Source of the DNA: Chloroflexota bacterium
GTDB taxonomy: Bacteria > Chloroflexota > Anaerolineae > Aggregatilineales > UBA2796
DNA: 17,535 nucleotides
Assembly (NCBI GenBank): GCA_003695215.1
Contig: RFIM01000219.1
Location: 1-17,535 of the forward strand
Direction of reading: 5' to 3'
The notes beneath the pieces were generated by a model. It was not told the origin of the DNA. It saw only the letters and a program-made list of their open reading frames with translations, and ran no database searches. Of this stretch, positions 1 to 6,824 are shown piece after piece. How positions within the stretch are numbered: position 1 is the stretch's first letter; every line of letters starts with the position of its first letter. The position numbers and the translations under genes are program-made.

Positions 1-447
1 GCGCTCTCGGGCAGCACTTGGCGCGCCGATACGCCTGAGCTGCTGATGAGCTTGCACCTAACGCTGATCGGAGTCGGCTTAGGGCTAACTATCGCACCGA
101 TTGGCACGGTCGTGATCAACGCTGTGGAGGCGACTCGGCGCGGTGTGGCTTCAGCCTTAGTGCTGATCATGCGCTATCTTGGCATGACCATTGCCATTCC
201 AAGCATGACGACCTACGCTTTCAGCCGCCTGAACTACTTGGTCAGCTTAGCGCGCGAGTCATTCGCACGGGATTGGGCGGCTGAGGAGATACAACGCCAG
301 TCAGTGCGTGTATATTTTGAGTCAGGTGTGATGGTCATCGCAGAGATGCTTTTGATCGGCGTGGTGATCGGCCTATTGGCGCTTTTGCCTGCGTTGTGGC
401 TGCGCAACCATCAGCCAACTTCAAAACCTGCACAAGACGAGGTGTGA
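1..447 (+). CDS. MFS drug/solute exporter, C-terminal part (5' end outside window)
   Basis: The reading frame is open from base 1, so the gene begins upstream; 148 residues are visible. Seen: a glycine-rich hydrophobic helix (GVGLGLTIAPIGTVVINAV), then a basic turn and a second helix containing SALVLIMRYLGMTIAIPSM, a hydrophilic stretch, and a last helix (VIAEMLLIGVVIGLLALLPALWL) followed by a short charged tail. Known: the pattern of G-x-G in one helix and R-x-x-G in the next is usual in the C-terminal half of 14-helix DHA2 (EmrB/QacA type) proton-driven exporters in the cytoplasmic membrane. The substrate cannot be told from this end. The stop lies 4 bp before the start of the META-domain gene, so the two are probably co-transcribed. 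Family fairly sure; subfamily is inference. Confidence 0.72.
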   Translation, partial: ALSGSTWRADTPELLMSLHLTLIGVGLGLTIAPIGTVVINAVEATRRGVASALVLIMRYLGMTIAIPSMTTYAFSRLNYLVSLARESFARDWAAEEIQRQSVRVYFESGVMVIAEMLLIGVVIGLLALLPALWLRNHQPTSKPAQDEV

Positions 448-451
448 AGGT

Positions 452-1546
452 ATGAGATACCTGATCGGGACGCTTGTGATGATCCTTGCGTTTGCGGCGC
501 TGCCGATATACAGCTACGCCGCTGCTGATCCAAATCGTTTGGTCGGTACGCAGTGGAAATTGCTGCGCTATGGCGCGGTGGATTCGCCGACGCAGCCTGT
601 TGGCGAGCAGCCGATCACGCTGATCTTCAGCGCGCAGAGCGTCGGCGGGACAGGCAGCTGCAATACCTATGGTGGCAACTATCGCGTTGAAGGGCAGGAG
701 ATCAGCTTCAGCAATATCTTCAGCACGCTGATCGCCTGCCAACCTGAAGCGATCGCCAAGCAAGAGCAAGCTTACTTCCAAGCGCTGCGCAAAGCGACGC
801 GCTACCGCATTGTTGACGGGCTGCTGATCATCAGCTATGGCGCTAACGAAGCGCTTGTTTTCACGCGCTTGCTGAACTTCGCCGATAGCACCTGGCGCCT
901 GATCGCCTTTGGCGAGCGCGAGATCGCGCTTGTGCCGCTTGAGGAGAGCTTGATCACGCTCAGGTTCAGGGCAGAGAGCGTCGGCGGCTCGAGCGGCTGC
1001 AACACCTACAAAGCTACGCCGATCTATCGCCAAGAGGCGCTCCGCTTTGAGCAGATCACCAGCACGCAAATGGCCTGTTCAGAAGCGCTGATGATGCAAG
1101 AGCGCGCCTACCTGGAAGCGCTCAGCGCTGTGCGGAGCTATCGCATCGTTGATGGGCTGCTGGTGCTGAACTACGGCGCAGATGGGCGCCTGATCTTCGA
1201 GCGTGTGCCGACCTTCACGGAATGGGCCTGGCAGTTGACTGCCTATGGCGCGCCTAATGCCTTGAATCCAGCTGTGGGCGAGATCACTTTGCGCTTCGCT
1301 GAGCGGCGCGCTAGCGGCTCGACGGGCTGTAACCAGTACAGCGCGACCTTCGAAGTGAGCGGCGATTCGCTCAGCTTTAGGGCGCCGATCAGCACGCGGC
1401 GCGCCTGCGAGACGCCTGCGCTCAGCCAACAGGAGCAAGCCTTTCTGAAAGCGCTAGAGGGCGTGACGCATTACAGCGAGCTAGGCGAGGAGCTCACGCT
1501 CTACTACGGCGCCAATGAGCGCTTGATCTTCAAGCGCGCTCAGTGA
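452..1546 (+). CDS. Secreted protein with three META (HslJ-like) domains
   Basis: The 364-residue product starts with a signal peptide (MRYLIGTLVMILAFAALPIY, cleavage near SYA-A, residues 23-24) and has no lipobox cysteine. Three tandem META domains follow at about residues 28-139, 142-252 and 254-362. Each has a W near its start, a G-x-x-[GS]CNxY motif (C70, C183, C293), a second cysteine exactly 26 residues on (C96, C209, C319), and ends in a YGAxxxLxFxR strand. The fixed pair suggests one disulfide per domain, fitting an exported protein. Known: META domains occur in HslJ of E. coli, linked to heat shock and novobiocin resistance, and usually occur singly or in pairs. The start has GAAGG close upstream and lies 4 bp after the exporter stop; a terminator follows, so the two genes may be one unit. 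A role in envelope stress or drug tolerance is inference from family and neighbour. Confidence 0.85.
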   Translation: MRYLIGTLVMILAFAALPIYSYAAADPNRLVGTQWKLLRYGAVDSPTQPVGEQPITLIFSAQSVGGTGSCNTYGGNYRVEGQEISFSNIFSTLIACQPEAIAKQEQAYFQALRKATRYRIVDGLLIISYGANEALVFTRLLNFADSTWRLIAFGEREIALVPLEESLITLRFRAESVGGSSGCNTYKATPIYRQEALRFEQITSTQMACSEALMMQERAYLEALSAVRSYRIVDGLLVLNYGADGRLIFERVPTFTEWAWQLTAYGAPNALNPAVGEITLRFAERRASGSTGCNQYSATFEVSGDSLSFRAPISTRRACETPALSQQEQAFLKALEGVTHYSELGEELTLYYGANERLIFKRAQ

Positions 1547-1554
1547 AACAGGCG

Positions 1555-1586
1555 CGGGCTGCCCACACCAGGCAGCCCGTTTTTTT
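1555..1586 (+). terminator. Intrinsic terminator after the META-domain gene
   Basis: Perfect 9-bp stem CGGGCTGCC (1555-1563) / GGCAGCCCG (1571-1579) with a 7-nt loop, followed directly by seven T (1580-1586). This is a textbook Rho-independent terminator on the plus strand, 8 bp after the stop codon, and it separates the exporter-META unit from the phosphate operon. Confidence 0.93.
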
Positions 1587-1679
1587 GTCATCCATATCGC
1601 ACAGCCTTAGCCATCTCTTAAAACGTACTTAAAAAACTTGCCGATCATCTTTAATCGGATGCGGCTAAGTTCTAGGCTG

Positions 1680-1717
1680 TGTGGCAAACTGTTTGCCACA
1701 TGCAAGCAAAAGCATGT
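1680..1717 (+). promoter_or_regulatory. pstS leader: perfect palindrome and overlapping second hairpin
   Basis: TGTGGCAAAC (1680-1689), one central base, then its exact complement GTTTGCCACA (1691-1700). A second inverted repeat, ACATGC (1698-1703) / GCATGT (1712-1717) with an 8-nt loop, shares bases 1698-1700 with the first and ends right against the Shine-Dalgarno AGGAG (1718-1722). In RNA the two hairpins would compete; in DNA the palindrome looks like a dimeric regulator operator. A possible -10 (TTTAAT, 1650-1655) lacks a good -35 box, so the promoter itself is uncertain. The repeats are seen; the regulatory role is inference. Confidence 0.5.
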
Positions 1718-1733
1718 AGGAGAGACACAAGAC

Positions 1734-3110
1734 ATGAAGGCTCGTATCATTGCATTGATCGTCTTGGTGGCGCTGGCGATCGCGCCGTTGGCGGCAGTCA
1801 AGGCGCAAGGCGGCAAGACGATCGTGGACATCGCTGTTGAGAATGGCAACTTCAAGACGCTGGTGGCAGCGGTGCAGGCAGCTGGCTTGGTCGAGACGCT
1901 GCAGAGCGCAGGCCCGTTCACGGTTTTCGCGCCGACCGATGAGGCGTTCGCCAAGATCCCTGGCTATGTTCTGGAGTACCTGCTCAAGCCCGAGAACAAG
2001 GACTTGCTCACGCGCATCTTGACCTACCACGTGCTGCCAGGCAAGGCAATGGCTGCTGATGCCATGGGCTTAGTCGGTAAGACAGCTAAGACTGTGGAAG
2101 GCGGCGAAGTTGCCTTCAGCATGCACAACGATAGCCTGCGCATCAATAGCGCCGATATCGTGGCAACCGATATCGAGGCGAGCAATGGCGTAATCCATGT
2201 GATTAACGCCGTGATCCTGCCTGAGATCACGCTGCCCGAAGTGGACCCACTGGCAGTGACGGGCAACATCATCAGCGCCGGCAGCTCGACAGTCTTCCCG
2301 CTCACGCGCCGCATGGCAGACTTGTTCCGCAATGAAGGTTTCGCGGGCAACATCGAAGTGGCCTCAGTGGGCACAGGCGCCGGCTTCGAGCGCTTCTGCA
2401 AGTCGGGCGAGACGGATATCTCTAACGCTAGCCGTCCCATCAAGGCCAGCGAGCGCGATAACTGCGCCAAAATTGGGCGCGATCCTGTCGCCGAGTTCTA
2501 TGTGGCTATTGACGCCTTGGGCGTTGTGGTCTCCAAAGATAACGACTTTGTGGACAATCTGACCGAGGCTCAGCTTGCCCAAATCTTCAGCGGCGAACTC
2601 AAGAACTGGAATGAAGTCAACCCCGCGTGGCCTGCTGAGCCAATCCGCCTCTTCAGCCCTGGCTCGGATAGCGGCACCTTCGACTACTTTGTCGAGGAAA
2701 TCTTCAACAAGGACGCCACCAAGCTGCTCAACGCGCCCGGCATTCAGCTGAGCGAGGATGACAACGTGCTGGTGGAAGGCGTGGCAGGCAGCCGCTTCGC
2801 TATCGGCTACTTCGGCTTCGCTTACGTCCTGCCTAACCTGGACAAAATTCGCCCTGTGAAGATCGAAGGCGTGGAAGCCAACGAAGCCAACGCTGAAAGC
2901 GGCGCCTATCCGCTCTCGCGGCCGCTGTTCATCTACAGCACGCCGCAGATCATGCAGGAGAAGCCGCAGGTGGCTGCTTTCATCAACTTCTATATCACCA
3001 ACGTGCGCAGCCAGCTTGGTAGCGCTCGCGAGAACATCAACTACTTCCCAGTTAGCAATGACGCCACGAACCTGAACAAGCTGACTTGGCTGGCAGCTGT
3101 TGGCGAGTAA
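1734..3110 (+). CDS. pstS: Phosphate-binding protein PstS with N-terminal fasciclin (FAS1) domain
   Basis: The 458-residue product is the extracytoplasmic phosphate receptor of the Pst ABC transporter. The start at 1734 fits AGGAG 11 nt upstream and opens a clean signal peptide (residues 1-24, ending VKA-Q). There is no lipobox cysteine. Residues about 28-163 form a FAS1 domain, with TVFAPTDEAF, YHVLPG and ASNGVIHVINAVILPE. Residues about 177-458 form the PstS domain, with the phosphate-binding segments AGSSTVFPLT (182-191), GTGAGFERF (213-221), SGETDISNASRP (224-235) and SPGSDSGTFDYF (308-319). The frame is continuous across both domains, so this is a true fusion. Known: FAS1 domains mediate adhesion of extracellular proteins. 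Inference: FAS1 tethers the unlipidated receptor to the envelope or to the enlarged permeases. It is first in pstSCAB and 114 bp before pstC. An upstream in-frame ATG (1638) would put a charged leader before the signal peptide and is less likely. Confidence 0.93.
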   Translation: MKARIIALIVLVALAIAPLAAVKAQGGKTIVDIAVENGNFKTLVAAVQAAGLVETLQSAGPFTVFAPTDEAFAKIPGYVLEYLLKPENKDLLTRILTYHVLPGKAMAADAMGLVGKTAKTVEGGEVAFSMHNDSLRINSADIVATDIEASNGVIHVINAVILPEITLPEVDPLAVTGNIISAGSSTVFPLTRRMADLFRNEGFAGNIEVASVGTGAGFERFCKSGETDISNASRPIKASERDNCAKIGRDPVAEFYVAIDALGVVVSKDNDFVDNLTEAQLAQIFSGELKNWNEVNPAWPAEPIRLFSPGSDSGTFDYFVEEIFNKDATKLLNAPGIQLSEDDNVLVEGVAGSRFAIGYFGFAYVLPNLDKIRPVKIEGVEANEANAESGAYPLSRPLFIYSTPQIMQEKPQVAAFINFYITNVRSQLGSARENINYFPVSNDATNLNKLTWLAAVGE

Positions 3111-3136
3111 TTCCAAGCGACTATCTTGAGCGAAGT

Positions 3137-3166
3137 GATGAGCGCCTGCTGCGTGCGGCGCTCATC
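3137..3166 (+). promoter_or_regulatory. Inter-cistronic hairpin between pstS and pstC
   Basis: 10-bp perfect stem GATGAGCGCC (3137-3146) / GGCGCTCATC (3157-3166) with a 10-nt loop and no T-tract after it, so it is not a standard terminator. The arm sequence GCGGCGCTCA occurs again at 3180-3189 (first copy 3155-3164), giving the left arm a second possible partner. Hairpins at this place in binding-protein operons often protect the upstream message or reduce read-through so the receptor is made in excess; that function here is inference. Confidence 0.6.
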
Positions 3167-3224
3167 CTTGCTTGTCCTAGCGGCGCTCACTTGCGCACAC
3201 TCTATCGCTTAAGGAGCATTTCCC

Positions 3225-4433
3225 ATGACTCTTGAAACAAGCGTTGAAACTGCAGGCTTCCGCACAGCTGCGGATCGGCTGGCCGGTGCCACTGATGCCT
3301 ATAGCAGCTTGAACAAGCGTCCGCGCCCGTTTGAGGAGTTGATCCGCCTCTCGCTGTTCTTCTGCGCTCTGGTTTCCGTGCTGACGACGCTTGGCATCGT
3401 CGTGGTGCTTTCAACCGAAGCGCTGAACTTCTTCACGCGCTATGGTTTTCGCAGCGCCGAACAGCTGCTGATTCAGCCTGTCAGCGCTGAGGACACGATC
3501 CTATACTTCGATGGCAAAGGCGGCGTGCCGCGCGTCGGTCAAATCATCCGCCTGAACGAAGAAGATATGCGCGTGTTGCGCCTGATCGACAACCGAACCT
3601 TCGAAGTGGAACGCGGCGTGCTTGGGAGCAGGCCTGAGCCGCACAGAGCTAACACCACGCTCTTCTTGGGCGAGCAAGTCAGCATCATTGAATTCCTAAC
3701 AGGCACACGCTGGGTGCCACAAGGCGCCGATTTCGGCGTTTTGGCGCTCGTCATGGCCACGCTGATCACCAGTTTAGTCGCCATGCTAGTAGCAGGGCCG
3801 ATCGGGCTAGGCGCGGCCATCTTCATCAGTGAGTATGCCTCGGCGCGCCTGCGCGGCATCCTTAAGCCAATTTTGGAAATCCTCGCCGCCATCCCGACCG
3901 TCGTTTACGGCTACTTCGCGCTCACTTTCATCACGCCGCTTCTGCGCAATATCTTTTGGCAAAGCGAAATCGGCGCCTACAATCAGCTCTCAGCAGGCCT
4001 GGCTATGGGCATTATGATTATCCCGACTATTGCCTCGATCAGCGAGGATGCTCTAAGCGCTGTGCCGCGCAGCCTGCGCGAAGGCAGCTATGGCCTGGGC
4101 GCCACGCGCCGCGAGACCGTCTTCCGTGTGCTGATTCCAGCGGCGCTCTCGGGCATTTTGGCGGCGTTCATCCTCGGCGTCTCGCGCGCCGTCGGCGAGA
4201 CGATGATCGTGGCGATCGCTTCGGGCGCAGGCCCGAACTTCTCGCTCAATCCGCTCGAGGCCGCTGAGACCATGACGGGCCACATCGCGCGCATCAGCAC
4301 AGGCGACCTGAGCTTCAATTCAGTGGACTATAACAGCCTATTCGCTATCGGCTTGACGCTCTTCGCCATCACCCTTGTGCTGAACTTGATCAGCAATTTG
4401 ATTCGCCGTCGCTTCCGTGAGGTATACCAATGA
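3225..4433 (+). CDS. pstC: Phosphate ABC transporter permease PstC with extracytoplasmic insertion
   Basis: This 402-residue inner-membrane subunit forms the phosphate channel with PstA. AAGGAG (3211-3216) lies 8 nt before the ATG. The N-terminal 40 residues are hydrophilic, and the first helix is about residues 42-66. The core helices begin near 166, with the permease loop EGSYGLGATRRETVFRVLIP (286-305) and the PstC-type SRAVGETMIVAIASGAG (320-336) as landmarks. Residues about 84-150, between helices 1 and 2, are an insertion of roughly 65 residues absent from ordinary PstC (about 300-320 residues). It contains VGQIIRLNEEDMRVLRLI, then FEVERGVLGS and a histidine, a pattern I associate with small beta-domains seen in phage structural proteins; that match is from memory. 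The stop overlaps the pstA start by 4 bp (ATGA), indicating translational coupling. Permease identity is firm; the insertion's role is unknown. Confidence 0.93.
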   Translation: MTLETSVETAGFRTAADRLAGATDAYSSLNKRPRPFEELIRLSLFFCALVSVLTTLGIVVVLSTEALNFFTRYGFRSAEQLLIQPVSAEDTILYFDGKGGVPRVGQIIRLNEEDMRVLRLIDNRTFEVERGVLGSRPEPHRANTTLFLGEQVSIIEFLTGTRWVPQGADFGVLALVMATLITSLVAMLVAGPIGLGAAIFISEYASARLRGILKPILEILAAIPTVVYGYFALTFITPLLRNIFWQSEIGAYNQLSAGLAMGIMIIPTIASISEDALSAVPRSLREGSYGLGATRRETVFRVLIPAALSGILAAFILGVSRAVGETMIVAIASGAGPNFSLNPLEAAETMTGHIARISTGDLSFNSVDYNSLFAIGLTLFAITLVLNLISNLIRRRFREVYQ

Positions 4434-6820
4434 CCGAACAGAGCTTGCTCAGACCGAAACGCGGCGCGCTCGATGCAACACAAGCCAAGCGCGGCTTGCC
4501 CTTCTGGGCGCTGACTTTGATCCTGATCGGCTGTGCTGTCTTGGTGATCGTCGCGTGGCTGCTAGCGCCATGGGTTGCTGAAGATGACACTGCCGCGCCC
4601 ATTGGTATTCAGCTGATCAACGAAGGCGCGACGCGCAACTTTGCGCCGATGTGGCTGATCCCGATCGGCGCCTTCTTGCTCATTTATGCCGCTCTGCCGC
4701 GCCTGTTCTATCCGTACCTGCAGTTGCTGAGCATTCCTTTCCGCTTACTGCCTGCCCTGATAGGCATTGGCAGCATCAATGTGGTGCGCGTGGCGCCGCT
4801 GCCGCTCAAGAAGCCTAGATCGGGCTCAGGGCGCGCGCTCCACACGCTTGCGGACGTGCTCAGCGCGCCTTTGCGCCTGCGCCCTGTGCGTTATACGCCG
4901 CCGCCGATCTCGGCAAAGGCTGCGCGCAATAGCGGCTTACTCATGCTGCTCAGCCTGCTGTATTTCTGGCTGTACCAAGGGCAAATCTTGCCCAGCTTGC
5001 TGGCAGCGCTGAGCGCGCTCGGCATCGGCTTCTGGGTCGTCTTCGCTGTGGCGCTAGCTGTCATCAACATTTGGCGCATCACGCCTGAGGAAGCACAACC
5101 AATCGTCGAGGAGATCGTCGAGCGGCGCGAAGGCGGCCTGATGCCACCTGAATCCGCGCTAGCGCGCACGTTACGCGCGCGCCGTGTAACTGCCAGCGGC
5201 TGGAGCAGCGCCTTCTTCCTGGCAAACGTAGTCGGCTTAGTCGCCTTAATTGTGCTGCTGCTGAACATCATCAATCAGTCTTTTGGCTATGCAGTGGTCA
5301 ATTATGCCATCAAGCCCTCCGAACTCAGCCCTGATAAGCCGCTTGAGACTCTGAGCGAAGCTGAGCTGGCGCGCCTGCTCGAAGATAAGGTCAATCGCAA
5401 CCGCCTGCGCGCCATTGTGCGCGATAACTTGCTTGGGCGCCAATTTTCGCAGATTCGGCTCTCAGGCGCGCAGGTCATCAATATTTTCCCTGAGCGCGCC
5501 TTCGATCCCGAGCGCTCTGACCAGACCTTCAGCCGCGCGCTCGGCGATAAGCGCTTCTCAACGCTGAACGCACGCGAGCTGGTGACCGTCTTCTCGCTCG
5601 GTCTCGGCATCCCGCGCGAGAGTCTGGAGAACGAGCCAATCAGCGTGGCCTTCAGCGGCAAAGCCTTCAACCCTGCCATTGCAGATAAGAAGTTGAGCGA
5701 GCTGAGCATTCTCGAGGCAGCTGAGCTGTTGGCAGCTAATGCGCCGCGCCCACAGGTCACGGTCGATTACCTGCTCGGCGATCCGATTGAAAAGCTCTTC
5801 GAAGGGCGCAATTTCCGCCCTGAAGTGGCTGAGAAGCGCTACGATGAGCTAGCGATCGGTGAATACATCGATCTGCTCGAGGATAACCTGGATACAACGC
5901 AACTCTACCGCATCATCCTGCGCGATGTGGCACAGCTGCGCTATGACCGCGCCTGGACGCTGATCGAATCGCTGACTAACTATCAAGGTATCCTCGCTGA
6001 GAAGGAAGCTAGCGATACCTTGCGCGAAGGCGATCTGCAGTTCAAAGCCTGGCTCTCGTTAGATTTCATCTTGACCGAGCTGACGGCCTCGCCTGCCACA
6101 ACGGGCTTGCGCACCTCCTTGATCGGTTCGCTATGGGTGATCATCTTGACGATCTTGATCGCCTTGCCGCTGGGCGTCGGCGCTGCTGTTTACCTTGAGG
6201 AATATGCCGAGAAAAATCTGCTCAACGCCGTGATCGAGACCAACATCCGCAACCTGGCAGGTGTGCCATCGATCATCTACGGCATGCTTGGCTTGGCGAT
6301 CTTCGTGCGCGCCCTTGAGCAACTGACCAGCGGCGCTTTTATCGGCATCACTGACTCGAACGGGCGCACGGTTATCTCAGCCGCCTTCACAATGGCGCTG
6401 CTGATCCTGCCTGTAGTGATCATCAACGCTCAGGAAGCCATTCGCGCCGTGCCGTCATCGATCCGTGAAGCCAGCTATGGCGTTGGCGCCACCAAGTGGC
6501 AGACTACAGCGCGCCAAGTGCTGCCAGCAGCATTTCCGGGCATTCTCACAGGCTTGATCCTGTCGGTCTCACGCGCTATCGGCGAGACGGCGCCGTTGCT
6601 GGTCGTCGGTGGCTTGACGTTCACGCTGATCGATCCGAACGGCCCGTTCTCCAAATTCTCAGTAGTCCCGATCCAGATATACAGTTGGACAGCCGATCCT
6701 GCCACAGGCTTCCGCAACGTGGCTGCTGCAGCTATCATTACGCTGCTGATCGTCTTATTGTTGCTCAACACCACTGCCATCGTCTTGCGACAACGCTTGA
6801 GCAAGAGTCTGAGAGGGTAA
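4430..6820 (+). CDS. pstA: Very large phosphate ABC transporter permease PstA with extra membrane segments and repeat-containing loop
   Basis: The C-terminal third (about 560-796) is canonical PstA: ALPLGVGAAVYLEEYAEK (578-595), GVPSIIYGMLGLAIFV (611-626), REASYGVGATKWQTTARQVL (679-698) and SVSRAIGETAPLL (712-724). PstA is normally about 280-300 residues; this has 796. Residues 1-255 add hydrophobic segments near 24-46, 72-91, 168-183 and 187-214 plus a basic, proline-containing linker. The helix at 258-284 probably corresponds to normal helix 1. Four added helices keep the expected orientation, placing residues about 285-556 outside the cytoplasm. That loop holds four degenerate units around K-[KRP]-[FLY]-x-x-L-x-x-x-E (303, 374, 420, 469), and LLEDKVNRNRLRAIVRD (316-332) resembles LLEDNLDTTQLYRIILRD (482-499). 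The frame is uninterrupted, its start overlaps the pstC stop, and pstB follows after 4 bp. Core function is certain; the added parts are unidentified. Confidence 0.9.
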   Translation: MTEQSLLRPKRGALDATQAKRGLPFWALTLILIGCAVLVIVAWLLAPWVAEDDTAAPIGIQLINEGATRNFAPMWLIPIGAFLLIYAALPRLFYPYLQLLSIPFRLLPALIGIGSINVVRVAPLPLKKPRSGSGRALHTLADVLSAPLRLRPVRYTPPPISAKAARNSGLLMLLSLLYFWLYQGQILPSLLAALSALGIGFWVVFAVALAVINIWRITPEEAQPIVEEIVERREGGLMPPESALARTLRARRVTASGWSSAFFLANVVGLVALIVLLLNIINQSFGYAVVNYAIKPSELSPDKPLETLSEAELARLLEDKVNRNRLRAIVRDNLLGRQFSQIRLSGAQVINIFPERAFDPERSDQTFSRALGDKRFSTLNARELVTVFSLGLGIPRESLENEPISVAFSGKAFNPAIADKKLSELSILEAAELLAANAPRPQVTVDYLLGDPIEKLFEGRNFRPEVAEKRYDELAIGEYIDLLEDNLDTTQLYRIILRDVAQLRYDRAWTLIESLTNYQGILAEKEASDTLREGDLQFKAWLSLDFILTELTASPATTGLRTSLIGSLWVIILTILIALPLGVGAAVYLEEYAEKNLLNAVIETNIRNLAGVPSIIYGMLGLAIFVRALEQLTSGAFIGITDSNGRTVISAAFTMALLILPVVIINAQEAIRAVPSSIREASYGVGATKWQTTARQVLPAAFPGILTGLILSVSRAIGETAPLLVVGGLTFTLIDPNGPFSKFSVVPIQIYSWTADPATGFRNVAAAAIITLLIVLLLLNTTAIVLRQRLSKSLRG

Positions 6821-6824
6821 CTCT

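Noticed and set aside
1677..1695. Pho box (CTGTGTG-N5-CTGTTTG) upstream of pstS
   Set aside because: The repeats diverge from CTGTCAT and the period is 12 rather than 11 bp; the stronger signal at the same place is the perfect palindrome.
1638..1733. Upstream in-frame start for pstS
   Set aside because: It would put 32 charged, cysteine-containing residues before the signal peptide; the ATG at 1734 has a Shine-Dalgarno and a clean signal sequence.
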